NCBI GenBank assembly: GCA_032158295.1
Contig: CM063244.1
Coordinates: forward strand, 3,910,510-3,974,509
Direction: 5' to 3'
Source: Pycnopodia helianthoides
Lineage: Eukaryota; Echinodermata; Asteroidea; Forcipulatida; Asteriidae
DNA: 64,000 bases
Position 1 is the stretch's first letter; each line of letters opens with the position of its first letter. The position numbers and the translations under genes were made by a program. Positions 38,810 through 49,889 of this stretch are shown here, in pieces. Under the pieces are notes generated by a model that saw only the letters and a program-made list of their open reading frames with translations, was not told the DNA's origin and made no database searches.

Positions 38810-39775
38810 ATTTAACCTCATCCATGACCTGTAGACAACACCTGTGATAGTTTTTAAGCATTTTCTGATTTCCTAAACAAAGGTATATATCTTTGGCAAA
38901 AAGTTCAGCATTATCTTTCACAACTTCAAATGAACTGGCCTTTACAAGAAAAGGGTTGTTTCAATTACCATAATCAAAGTTTTAAAAAACGTCATTATAT
39001 TGTGTCCATTATCATCTATGTAAGAAAAACAAAGATGATTTGAAAATATGTGACCACTGTTTCCAACAGCGGCATCCCAACTATGAAAGAACACAATTTC
39101 TGCCATTTTTGTAGAGTAGTGTAGTTGATTATTAATCATTCATTTAAAAAAATAACAAACAACATCTTGTTTTAATTTAAGCTCACATAAGGTTTTTAGC
39201 TAATGTTCCACGTGAGAAGACATTTATTTCTGAACCATTGGCACACAGAAACTATTCTAGAATATTCTATACTGTTTTATTGACCAGGTAGCTATTAGAC
39301 AGTGGTGCTCAAAGTGTCCTCCCCACCCACAGGGTTCACAAAGGGTTCACATGCACTGTCTTATCACAATCAATCCAAAGTGATTGAAAAAGAGTCTCTT
39401 CACTTTATGATTGTTCATCTTAATGAAAATTGCAAAGCAATAAAGACAGCCTGCATGTTCTCTATTGTAACTACCGTAATCGTCAGGGTTTGTTAACACT
39501 GGTGCACTATAGGTCGTTCAACCTCAAGCAGTGCAGGTGTTGTCCACCGCTGTACAATTCCATTGTGATTACAAATCACCTCTAGGCAGGTATCCAGTTA
39601 TATTTGTAACTAGTATTAGATAATGATATAATGGGTATCAGTGCATATTATGAAACAAATGCACCGTCATTACCTCATAAGCAAGGGTCTGTATAATAAT
39701 ATTGGTCATTCTTACATTGCTTGAAGGATGTGTGCCCTATGCCTACTGCCTTTGTCCATGTGTCATGTAAAAGTT
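38810..39775. other. Intergenic DNA, nothing recognised
   Basis: No repeat, RNA gene or plausible coding frame recognised. Confidence 0.5.
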
Positions 39776-39779
39776 TTGA

Positions 39780-40178
39780 TTAAAGGCAAAGTATACCTTT
39801 GGTTTTTGGAACCGTTCGATTGTTTTAATCCTATGTAAATGTAGATATTACAATAAAACTAACAGTAACATGTGAAAATTTCATTTCAAAAGGTTCTAGC
39901 ATTCTTGAGATATCGCCACAAATCTGGAGCGGTGATGTCCACGCATGAAGAATAATCCCTAATGGGAATACACAATCTGACAAACCTTTCTGACAGAAAC
40001 GTTTCTCTGATTCAAATTTTGGGGGATAAAAGCTGACATCTTTTTCCATATCCACATTATTTTGAATTGAAATATTTCTCAAAATGCTTTATACTATCGA
40101 AAAAGTTGCAGTACTTCTAGCCAAGTAAGTTTTGATTGCCATACATTTTTAGAGTGATTACCAAACATATATCTTCGA
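39780..40178 (-). mobile_element. TTAA MITE, family B variant, copy
   Basis: TTAA at 39780, then AGGCAAAGTATACCTTTGGT; right end ACCAAACATATATCTT without a clean TTAA. The central part reads GACAAACCTTTCTGACAGAA. Confidence 0.85.
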
Positions 40179-40245
40179 TGAATCAGCTGAAAATTTCACC
40201 AGTTTCATTTATGTTTATCTCATTTCATTTAAAATAACACTCTCC

Positions 40246-40340
40246 GGGATGCCCACAATAACAGCCCATGCTCATGATGCCCACAATAACAGCCCGTGCT
40301 CATGATGGCCCACAAATACAGGCCCTTGCTCATGATGTGA
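40246..40340 (+). repeat. Tandem repeat, about 32-base unit, three copies
   Basis: GATGCCCACAATAACAGCCC and TGCTCAT repeated three times, the third copy with small changes. Confidence 0.9.
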
Positions 40341-40385
40341 TGTCGCTTGTGGAGCAAGGAATGTAAACCAGCAAACTGTCGGCAC

Positions 40386-40752
40386 AATAATCATAATAAT
40401 AACCAGTTTTAATAAAGCGCTTTACAGGCGTCTCAATTGTTCTTGTTTTTTACTATGAGACCCATTCATGTAGCAGCTAGTAAGAGTTTACAAGGTGCTG
40501 CAGCGCATACAGCAGCCATTGCCAGAAACACCAGGGCAACCCCTTCTCAGCGCTTAGGTTCTCTTAACGTTCACTACACAACACACAGGACCTATGACTT
40601 TATGTCCCATCTGAAGGGCGAAGTAATAATGATTATGTGTCTTGCTTAAAGACACAAGTGTCACGATCAGGACTCGAACCCACACTCTGCTGATCAGAAA
40701 CACCAGAACTCGAGCGAGAGTCCGGTGCACTTGACCGCTCAGCCACGACACA
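40386..40752 (-). mobile_element. tRNA-derived SINE, subtype 1, reverse
   Basis: Ends on the right with GCGGTCAAG and GGCTGTGCTG-type head in reverse (GACCGCTCAGCCACGACAC), B box complement GGACTCGAACC. The tail side has AATAATAACCAG and GCGCTTTACAGG. Confidence 0.85.
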
Positions 40753-41584
40753 TCCCAATATTACCTCATGAAAAGATTAACACCATCATATACTTGCTAT
40801 AATCAACCTCGAATTTGAAACTCTTTTGCTCATTATTTTTTTTGCTTTATCATAGATTGAAATTTTGGAATAACCCAGCACTTCCTTACCCTCAACCTCT
40901 TCTCAACACATACAGGCTGCTAACTGAAGGTATCAAATTCTGCAACAGTGGCACCTTTGGACTTGTTAGTATTGTTCTTCACAATACAAACAGGATCTGA
41001 ACCCTATACAGTATAATTGCTCCCTTAGGCCAGATTGTTTGACAACAACACACTGGCCCTTCTGTGTTGCTACAATAAGGCAATTTTGTGTGTTAATGGT
41101 GTTACAGCACTATACCAACATCTTTCTAGATGGGTGCAACTTGTTGAACCTAATACAAGTTATATTTAAAGTCACACTGAATATGCCAACAATGCTCACC
41201 GTGTTCAGGTTCTTTTAATTTTCATTGAACATGTCCAGAAAATCACTTTTAGTTCCAATCACAAACTTTGTTGTTATTGCACTAAGTGTTTGATCTCAGC
41301 AAGATCTCACGGATTAGTGGTAAACTTTATATTTTGACAATAAATTCTAGTACGTCATAATAACACATTTTACAAGTTTCTTCCCTCAACAGCGACTCTA
41401 AGAAATTCGGGAAGAAATTCTGAATCACACTTGGAATTTAAACTTTGTTTCGTCCACGCCCCACTGGTAGGTCTTGTACTTTGTAGGAAACTATAGTTTC
41501 CGCTTTGGTTTATGCAGTAGTTTTTAAACTAGTATTAAACCAACCAAACACAAACAGACAAACACACTATCCCCCTTCCTCTCC

Positions 41585-42856
41585 CAACTCCAGAAACTTC
41601 CATATCAGAACCCCCCCCCAAAAAAAAATGTGCCTCCCATTTGATGAACCCACTATCCCCCTATCTCCCTGTCTCCATCCCTTCCACATCAGAAACCCCC
41701 AATATGCCTCCCATTTGATGAACCCACTATCCCCTCCTGTCTCCATCCCTTCCAATCAGAAACCCCCCAATATGCCTCCCATTTGATGAACCCACTGTCC
41801 CCACCTCCCGTCTCCATCCTTCCACATCAGAAACCCCCTAATATGCCTCCCATTTGATGAACCCACTGTCCCCTATCCTCCCCGTCTCCATCCCTTCCAC
41901 ATCAGAAACCCCCTAATATGCCTCCCATTTGATGAACCCACTGTCCCCTCCTGTCTCCATCCCTTCCACATCAGAAACCCCCCAATATGCCTCCCATTTG
42001 ATGAACCCACTGTCTCCCCTCCTGTCTCCATCCCTTCCACATCAGAAACCCCCCAATATGCCTCCCATTTGATGAACCCACTGTCCCCTCCTGTTTCCAT
42101 CCCTTCCACATCAGAAACCCCCCAATATGCCTCCCATTTGATGAGCCCACTGTCCACTATCCCCTCCTGTCTCCATCCCTTCCACATCAGAAACCCCCCA
42201 ATATGTCTCCCCCCCATTTGATGAACCCAATATCCCCCTACCCTCCCCTGTCTGGATCCCTTCCACATCAGAAACCCCCCAATATGCCTCCCATTTGATG
42301 AACCCACTGTCCACTATCCCCTCCTGTATCCATCCCTTCCACATCAGAAACCCCCCAATATGCCTTCCATTTGATGAACCAACTATCCCCTCCTGTCTCA
42401 ATCCCTTCCAAATCAAAAACCCCCCCAATATGCCTCCCATTTGATGAGCCCACTGTCCCCTCCTATCTCCATCCCTTCCACATTAGAAACCCCCAATATG
42501 CCTCCCATTTGATGAACCCAATATCCCCTACCCTCCCCTGTCTCCATCCCTTCCACATCAGAAATCCCCCCCCAATATGTCTCCCATTTGATGAGCCCAC
42601 TGTCCCCTCCTGTCTCCATCCCTTCCACATTAGAAACCGACCAATATGTCTCCCATTTGATGAGCCCACTGTCCCCTCCTGTCTCCATCCCTTCCACATT
42701 AGAAACCGACCAATATGCCTCACATTTGATGAACCCACTGTCCCCTCCTATCTTCATCCCTTCCACATCAGAAACCCCCCCTAATATGCCTCCCATTTGA
42801 TGAACCCACTATGTCCCTTTCCTCCCCTGTCTGGATCCCTTCCACATTGGAAACTT
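41585..42856 (+). repeat. Pyrimidine-rich minisatellite, about 62-66-base unit, about 20 copies
   Basis: The unit contains AATATGCCTCCCATTTGATG, AACCCACTGTCCCCTCCTGT and CTCCATCCCTTCCACATCAG followed by a C run. Higher-order variants are visible (ATTAGAAACCGACC in the last third; longer units with CACTATCC inserts). Open frames run through it on both strands because few units contain stops; none is a credible protein. Confidence 0.97.
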
Positions 42857-42859
42857 CCA

Positions 42860-43495
42860 GTGGTGCACATTAAATTTGGACGCAATAATTAACACCGGGA
42901 GTACTTAGCAAATCAACTCACCCTTGTAACAGGATTACACGATGGCCAAGCAACAAGATTAACTGGAGCCCTCCCTGATTATGTATGCCTACAGCTTGCA
43001 CGGCTAACAACCTTACACTGTTCACCCTTAGCTGGGAACTACAAACTTAGTCCTATAATACAAACTAAATATATATTGGCCTCATCAAACTTAAAGGAAG
43101 TTTCCCTCTAGAGCCGTGTAGATTAAAGCTGGTGAATTGTTTCTCGTCACTAGTGATGAATTCTTGACGCAAGATTGTGTTTGCGTTGAAACACCCACTC
43201 TGATGAAAAATGCTTCATATTATGTTCTTAGGACTCGTAACTTTGTAAGATGACAGGGGATGTAATGTACTTGCTTTGCTGTATGATAAGACTAATTTAA
43301 TTGCGGTGAGTTTAGAGTAATGCAAGGGCTAGGTGTCAAGAGTGTGACTGGTGTGTAGGAGTTCCACTCCATGGCAACACAATTCCATCAGTCAAAACAA
43401 CATTTAACCTTAATGGAAGCTAAAGGTTAAGTTATAAAATCAGAATGCACAAATTTCCTGAAAAAAACATGAACAGCTTACGTGTTTGTTTGTTT
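42860..43495. other. Intergenic DNA, nothing recognised
   Basis: No repeat or coding signal recognised. Confidence 0.5.
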
Positions 43496-43496
43496 T

Positions 43497-43877
43497 TTAA
43501 CGGTGCTGTATATCATATGTTTGGTAATTGGAGCCTACTGATTGTGTTAATCCTATATAAATGTAGGTACATACAATAAAACTAACCTGTGAAAATTTCA
43601 CTTCAAAAGGTGGTCGTGTTTTTGAGATATCACGGAAAAACCGGAGCGAATATTTCCACGCAGGAAGAATATTCCCCATAGGAATACGTCAGAAACGCTT
43701 CTTAGATTCAAATTTGGGGGGAAAAAAAGTGATGTGTTTTCCATAACCGTAGTACTTCGAAGTTAAAAGTGCCTCAAAATTCATTATACTACCCAAAGCT
43801 GCTGTACTTCTTACCAATGTAAGTTTTTATTGCCATTAATTTTCAGAGTCATTACCAAACGTGTACTGTGCCTTTAA
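43497..43877 (-). mobile_element. TTAA MITE, family B, copy
   Basis: TTAA at 43497 and 43874. Left end changed (CGGTGCTGTATATCATATGT), right end normal (ACGTGTACTGTGCCT). The left arm of the central hairpin is deleted: GGAATACG joins TCAGAAACGCTTC. Confidence 0.88.
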
Positions 43878-44053
43878 ACAGACCAGTTAATCAATTTTTC
43901 ACAAGTTGCTTGTATGGTGTGCTTGTTGATAAATAGTGGATGGTAATGAACTTTATGATTCCCAACCAAGTATGTTTGTTTTAAAATGGGGGGACTGATT
44001 GGCTTCACAAACAAATATTGTTCCATTTATGAATTACACGAAGGTTGTGAACT

Positions 44054-44447
44054 TTAAAGGAACATTACAGAATTGGTTTTTGCTAACAAAACAGTTGCTG
44101 GCAGTGTAAGCACTTTATGTAATCCACCATATACATAAACTGACAAACCTGTACAAGTTTGAGATCGATCGGCCATCTGGGTCACAAGAAAATAGTGAAA
44201 AACCGATTACACATTTGCATGAAATCATATAGGTTCAACACATGAATAAAACGCTCACTGAGCGATAAACTCCAATCGGAAAATCAGTTTATTCATTTCT
44301 CATCAAGTATGGCATTCCAGACAGAAATATTTCAAGGGATGTTTTCTACTATCATCATCATTAGACCGTGTAAGTTTTATGTAAATCTGTGATCAAAAAG
44401 TATATTTTACAAGTTTTTTTCTTACCAATTCTGTAATGTGCCTTTAA
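44054..44447 (+). mobile_element. TTAA MITE, family A, copy 6
   Basis: Full-length with TTAA at 44054 and 44444; right end GTGCCTTTAA. The flanking duplicate AAGGTTGTGAACTTT on both sides (44041 and 44453) is longer than the TTAA and suggests a local duplication. Confidence 0.95.
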
Positions 44448-44714
44448 ATGAAGGTTGTGAACTTTCAGTTTTTGTAAAGATTAGTAACAATGGGGACCTT
44501 GAAATGAGTTTCTGCTTTGACTCAAACAAGAAATTGTGTTTTAAAAAGTTGAATACAAAGAATGTTACAGCTGATTAAAACTCAATTATTAAGGTAATCT
44601 GTAAACAGGTAAAAATCCGGTCCTCTAAAACCTAGGCTCTAAGTCAAAATGCCATAGTTAACATTGCTGCGTCTGCAATTCTTTCTGATTAAACTATTTC
44701 TGTGACGTCACTCT

Positions 44715-45050
44715 ATTGTTCAAAGTGTAGATTATTTTTTACAAATCTACACTTAACTGTAGATTCGTTACGAATCTAAGTGTAGATTCGTAACGAATCT
44801 ACAGTTGAGTGGATTCGTTACAAACTAAAACTTAAAATGTTCGACGGGAAAATGACCGTCTTTCCAAATTGAAAGGATAACATGATGTGCACCAAACACA
44901 GCTTTTAATGTACTTTACCATGTTACATAATCAAAGGCTTTCAGGAAATAGTTTAAGTCAGAGAATAGACTCTAAAGTGTAGATTCATGAACACAATGTA
45001 CTCGCCTTCGGCTCGTACATTCTATTCAAGAATCTACACTTTCTCGTCCA
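44715..45050. repeat. Cluster of nested hairpins built from GTGTAGATTC
   Basis: Perfect 22-base inverted repeat at 44756-44777 and 44784-44805 (loop AAGTGT); an outer pair AAAGTGTAGATT / AATCTACACTT at 44721-44753; and a second structure at 44973-45045 with arms AAAGTGTAGATTC / GAATCTACACTTT around TACTCGCCTTCGGCTCGTAC. Probably a foldback element. Confidence 0.75.
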
Positions 45051-45773
45051 TTCTCCTTAACTTAATAGCCCTGTGTAAAGTTTAATGTGAACACAGCTTT
45101 TTACTTCACATTACTAGCTGTTTTCGATATTGACATGGACTCAGGTTTCTGCCCACAGTGGTCGGTGCCGGAAAACCCGCCCAGCACTCAGGATTCCCCA
45201 ACCACCACTGGCAGAATTTTCTCTGCTTCCGACCACCACACATTTCAAAATTTTTAAATGACACTTGCAATTTCCTTTCAAAGGTTTTCAACTTACCAGT
45301 AAAAATGGTATCCAAAGCCATGAACTTTTAGTACTTCTATGATTTGAGTCTATTGATATGATCTACCGTGTAACTGATCGATATCGCAATGGTGTCCATT
45401 TTTCCACCACAAAAGAAATCCTGGGCAGAACCCTGGCCTGCATGGACTATGATAAATATGTTCACTATTTCACTAACTGTCAATGGTTTCGATCAATCAT
45501 CAAGTGGCATCATATTTCTGTACGTTATTGGTCTATCACCTTTTATCAAGGTGTCCAAATATTTGATCAGGATCATACTTCAGTGTAGTTGACAGACAGT
45601 CAAACGTGTGTGACATGATTCATACATGTCATAGGGCAATAACTTCATTTGCAAAAGCAATTTGGGAATACTGTCAATCACAAACAGAATGTATTAAACA
45701 CACTGTTAGGAGGCTTTCAAACTATGGAACATCTTTCAAGCAGATTGATACCAAAATCATTGTCTATGAGGTC

Positions 45774-46230
45774 GTTCAGACACAGTACTCAAGTCGGTTT
45801 TAAGGCAGTTTCAGCTCATTTGGGTTTAACTCTTTGTGTCTGAACACCCTTAAAACTCAACTGAATCGAGTTGAACTCGAAAGAGTTAAATCAGTCGGCG
45901 AGGGTGGTTTAACGCTAAACCACTTATCTTTTAGCACAGTGTGTGGACAGAATAAAGTCAACCACATCCGGTTTTTAAGTCCTCACCGGTGACCCAGGAC
46001 GTGTTGCGTAACACGCCATAAATTGTAAAAGCGCGCGTCTTTTTATGTAAATGTAGCGGATGTTGTTGTGTTGGGTCACGGTGCTTTTTGACGTCTTAAA
46101 ACCGAAGATAAACCGTATCGGGTCTAACTTGGAGCTGTCTGAATGCAAGGTAGTTTTATTTTTTACGACCATCCCTCGCTGCTCGTAAAGTTAAACTGGT
46201 TTGGGTCTAACTTCAGTACGCTGTCTGAGC
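45774..46230. mobile_element. Possible DNA transposon remnant
   Basis: Imperfect terminal inverted repeats GTTCAGACACAGTACTCAAG and the complement of CTTCAGTACGCTGTCTGAGC, plus inner inverted pairs (GTTTAACGCTAAAC; CCGGTGACCCAGGACGTG with GGGTCACGGTGC). CpG-richer than the flanks. No target duplication found. Confidence 0.45.
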
Positions 46231-46809
46231 ATGGCCTTTGGGATCCACTTAATCCAGGGCCTCTTATGAGTGGTTCCAGATCCTAGGCACTTTAACAATG
46301 GTTAGCATTTTTTCTAAAGCCTTTTCTCAAGTTCAAATTAATCGTTATAAGAAATAGTTCTGCATGCTTACAAATTAGTTCATGTTTGTTGAAATTAAAT
46401 CTGGGTCGACATTACAATGTTTGAAATAAATTTCGTCTTTCAACAAGCACCTTCCAAATTCCCTTTACACTTGAACTTTGTTTTTCTCCACAAATTGGTG
46501 CAGAGGTAAAAACAGTTCTTAATCCTGGTGCAAATATTACATAAACTTTCCAACAGCCTGAATATCTGCATACTTCTACTAATCATTACTTTTTAAATAG
46601 CCCTTTTTTAAACATCGAACAGGAATACAAACTTACTGATTCACTATGTGGAAAGTTGATGAACTATTCATAGCAAAATGTTCAAAGGAAAAGTCTACAT
46701 GGTAAAGTTTCACCCCTATATCTGATTTTAGAAAACTATAGTCTCTGGTTATCAGCCCACATAGGAGCATCAGTTCTTAAATACACAACTAATTCTATCT
46801 CATGCATTT

Positions 46810-47160
46810 ATTTGTACTTACAATGGAAACAATTTGTGACAACAGTTTCAATTGACTCGGAGCCTCTCCCTCTAATCCAGCGTTGTCCGGTTCTATAATT
46901 TCTCAAAATGGCCGATAATGTTCCTACAGATCCTGTATGCTTACCTATGCGTGCAACAAGGGCACAGCCTGGCTGAACAGCGACTTCTACATAGTGTAAG
47001 AGAAAGTACCAGCCTGATCCACGCGTCAACAGGAAAGCTGAATTTAGAATGGACCAATCATAGCTCACCGTCCTCCTGCATCATGGAGTCTGGTGAGGAA
47101 AAGAATAATTATAGATCGTTGGTGGGTTTTTGTGGGTAAAAAAAAATGGCCGATCTGATG
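46810..47160 (-). promoter_or_regulatory. Candidate promoter / noncoding first exon
   Basis: CpG-richer block. The minus strand has a possible donor TTTCCATT|GTAAGTAC near 46819-46827. Two AAAATGGCCGAT motifs (46906 and 47143; YY1-like) and a CCAATCA box (47052-47058) are present. It could be a first exon of CPED1 or of an unrelated transcript; no transcript evidence. Confidence 0.3.
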
Positions 47161-47164
47161 CGTG

Positions 47165-47930
47165 GCTTGTGTACATGTATATTTAAAGTCATGTCGGGAG
47201 TGTGAAGAAAGGAAATACTTCAATTGTAATTGGATGTACCATCGTCTTTGTTTCATCTTGTGGAATAAACCACCAGTGGGTAATTGGATTAAGGAATAGT
47301 GGTGTTTACGTCCGTGTGCCATTATCTGATAGTTCAAAGGTAAGGAAGCTGTTCATTGTCTGGTATTTCTTAATACTACCATGATATATAATTCATATGT
47401 CTTTTCTACACAAGCACACATTCACCAAAGCTATAGTGAGCTCTAAGGACACAGATCATCAAATCTATACGATTGGTCAGTTTCAGTTTGCAATTACCAT
47501 ATTATTGTCATCACGATTGAAAACTTCAGGTGGTTCAAAGAGTTTGTGTCCAAATTTTAAATACTCCTATAAAAAGGCAACGTTTGTTTTGCTTTGTTTT
47601 ATTTTTTGTTTTTAAGAGTAAATTAATTTCAATCCTCTTATTTTTTTATTAAACAACTCAAAACCTGTCAAATTTGGTAGTCAGGTTTTTAGTGAAAACA
47701 AAGAACGGTAGTGCTGTCTGAGAGTTTGTATGATGATGTTTGGCTGGTAAGCAACAAATGATTTCAGAGATTGTCAAGTTCTTATTTTCATGCAGACGGG
47801 AATACTTCTCTGTATGAACTTTTTAATCATGAGATCTTGAAAAGTAATTTGTTTTCAGTATGACAATCCTGTCTTAAATTTTCTTTAAATGCCATAAAAA
47901 ATAGTGTTGAAAGAAAAGTGTTTTAAATAT
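47165..47930. other. Intergenic DNA, nothing recognised
   Basis: AT-rich; no repeat or gene recognised. Confidence 0.45.
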
Positions 47931-47935
47931 GAACA

Positions 47936-48018
47936 AGTATGGGGTTGAACAAAGAAAATCCGGAGGTCGTTGGTTCAAATCCCGCTCTAGTCAATTTTTC
48001 TTTGTTCAACCCCATACT
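47936..48018 (+). repeat. Hairpin with a Pol III B-box-like loop
   Basis: Perfect 23-base arms (47936-47958 and 47996-48018; part reads GGGGTTGAACAAAGAAAA). The 37-base loop contains GTCGTTGGTTCAAATCCC, the T-arm/B-box of a tRNA. Either a mini-SINE remnant or a small structured RNA. Confidence 0.7.
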
Positions 48019-48408
48019 ATTTGTAATTTACCCAGTCAGTTTCCCTTGTGGTTTATTACTTGACAATTAAATATGAACAAGTGAGAAAGCTGGTAGACTT
48101 GTAAAATGACACTAGTAAAATGGCAGCCAGTGTCTCAAGGCAGAGTGATAAGTTAAGGCAAACCCTAAATTGAAGTGAGGCATAACTTTCACATGTTTTC
48201 TTTGCATATCTTTTAATAATAACGGTTAAGCTATGAATACAATTACTCATTTACAGATTTTTGTTCCCACAAAGTTGCATTACTGTTTAAATAACAGACA
48301 GAATGAAGAGCCTCCAGGGGTTGTAAATTAATCATCAGTTCAAACCAGACAGTTTAAGGTCACTTTATCCCAAGGGTTTAATTAACATCAGTGCTATCAC
48401 ACCAGCAG

Positions 48409-49048
48409 GACGTAGCCAGGACTTTTTCAGAGGGGGGCACAGTGGGAGGCCCATGGGGGAATGGGTTTGTCAGTGGTGGGGTTCATGCTTTTTATTTTGG
48501 GAGGGGGACGCTGCAGGGGGCCACCATCCTCTTATATTCTTAGCATTTTCTGGCCGCGGTAGTGATCCCGATCGTACAGGGACATAGGTGGGGAAAAAAA
48601 ATTTTGAAGAAATTCTTCATTAGAACGAAAAAAATCTTGAACGAACAAAAACAAATCTTTGTTCGAACAAAAATAATATTGTTCAAACTAAAACATTAAC
48701 AAACCCGCAGCACGCGCACATGCCTGCATAAAGACACAGCCGCCAGTGTTGACAACGCTAGCAGCAGGCTGCTAGCGTGCAGGCTGCAGAGGTTACTGCT
48801 AGTGTGCCTCCACGTCGTCAACAATGGCGTCTGTGTCTCTGGTAGTACTCGTGCGCACGCTGGCTTGTTAAGACTAATCTTGTTCAAACAAAGTTTTTTT
48901 CTTTCGAACAAAGATTTTTCCAGAGTTTTTTTCACCTATTTCCCTTTAAAAGCTTCGTCTGATCGCGATTATTTTCGTGGGGGGGGCACCTGGAAATTTG
49001 TGTGGGGGGCACGTGCCCCCAGCCCCTCCGCCCTTGGCTACGCCGATG
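48409..49048. mobile_element. Foldback element with GGACGTAGCCAGG ends
   Basis: Left ACGTAGCCAGGACTTTTTCA, right CCCTTGGCTACGCCGATG. G-rich outer arms and inner arms (ATCTTTGTTCGAAC / TTCGAACAAAGAT) surrounding a GC-rich centre with palindrome CGCTAGCAGC-AG-GCTGCTAGCG at 48756-48777. No transposase seen. Confidence 0.6.
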
Positions 49049-49492
49049 TATTACACACCCTATGCCTGTACCTCTCCCTTGGAAAGTTTTGGCTGTACAA
49101 CATTTTTGTAGGGTGTTTTTCCTTCCCTAAAAACATTTGTTAAACTTGCATGATGAGCCACAAATTTTGTTGGATTTTAATTTTTTCCCCAACTATTTGA
49201 TAACATTGTTGATGTTTTAGTTGATGTTTATGTTATACATAGGCATGCACATCTTACCACGACTTTATCTTGCGAATCCTTGTAAAACTGGTGATTTTAA
49301 AATAAATTCAACCACACGCCTTTACAGAGTTTTCAAACCCAATAGCAAATTATCCTCTCTTTTTGTACTTCAAATCAACATTATTTTAAACTTAATAAGT
49401 TAATATTCAGGCTCTTGGTGTAAAAAATAAAAAATTGTCTCACTTTGATAAAGTGTTCTTATCTTTGATGAGAATGATGGCAAAGTATACAT

Positions 49493-49883
49493 TTAAAGGA
49501 ACATTACAGAATTGGTTTTTGCTAACAAAACAGTTGCTGGCAGTGTAAGCACTTTATGTAATCCACCATATACATAAACTGACAAACCTGTACAAGTTTG
49601 AGATCGATCGGCCATCTAGGTCACGAAAAAATAGCGAAAAACCGATTACACATTTGCATGAAATCATATAGATTCAACAAATGAATAAAACGCTCACTGA
49701 GCGAAACTCCAATCTGAAAATTAGTTTATTCATTTCTCATCAAATATGACATTTCAGACAGAAATATTTCAAGGGATGTTTTCTACTATCATCATCATTA
49801 GACCGTGTAAGTTTTGTGTAAATCTGTGATCAAAAGTATATTTCAAAAGTTTTTTTCTTACCAATTCTGTAATGTTCCTTTAA
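49493..49883 (+). mobile_element. TTAA MITE, family A, copy 7
   Basis: Full-length; TTAA at 49493 and 49880. Central CGCTCACTGAGCG kept. Confidence 0.96.
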
Positions 49884-49889
49884 AGTTTG

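Noticed and set aside
41505..42800. Open frames of 90-145 codons on both strands
   Set aside because: Repeat-driven frames in the 62-66-base minisatellite, open on both strands at once.
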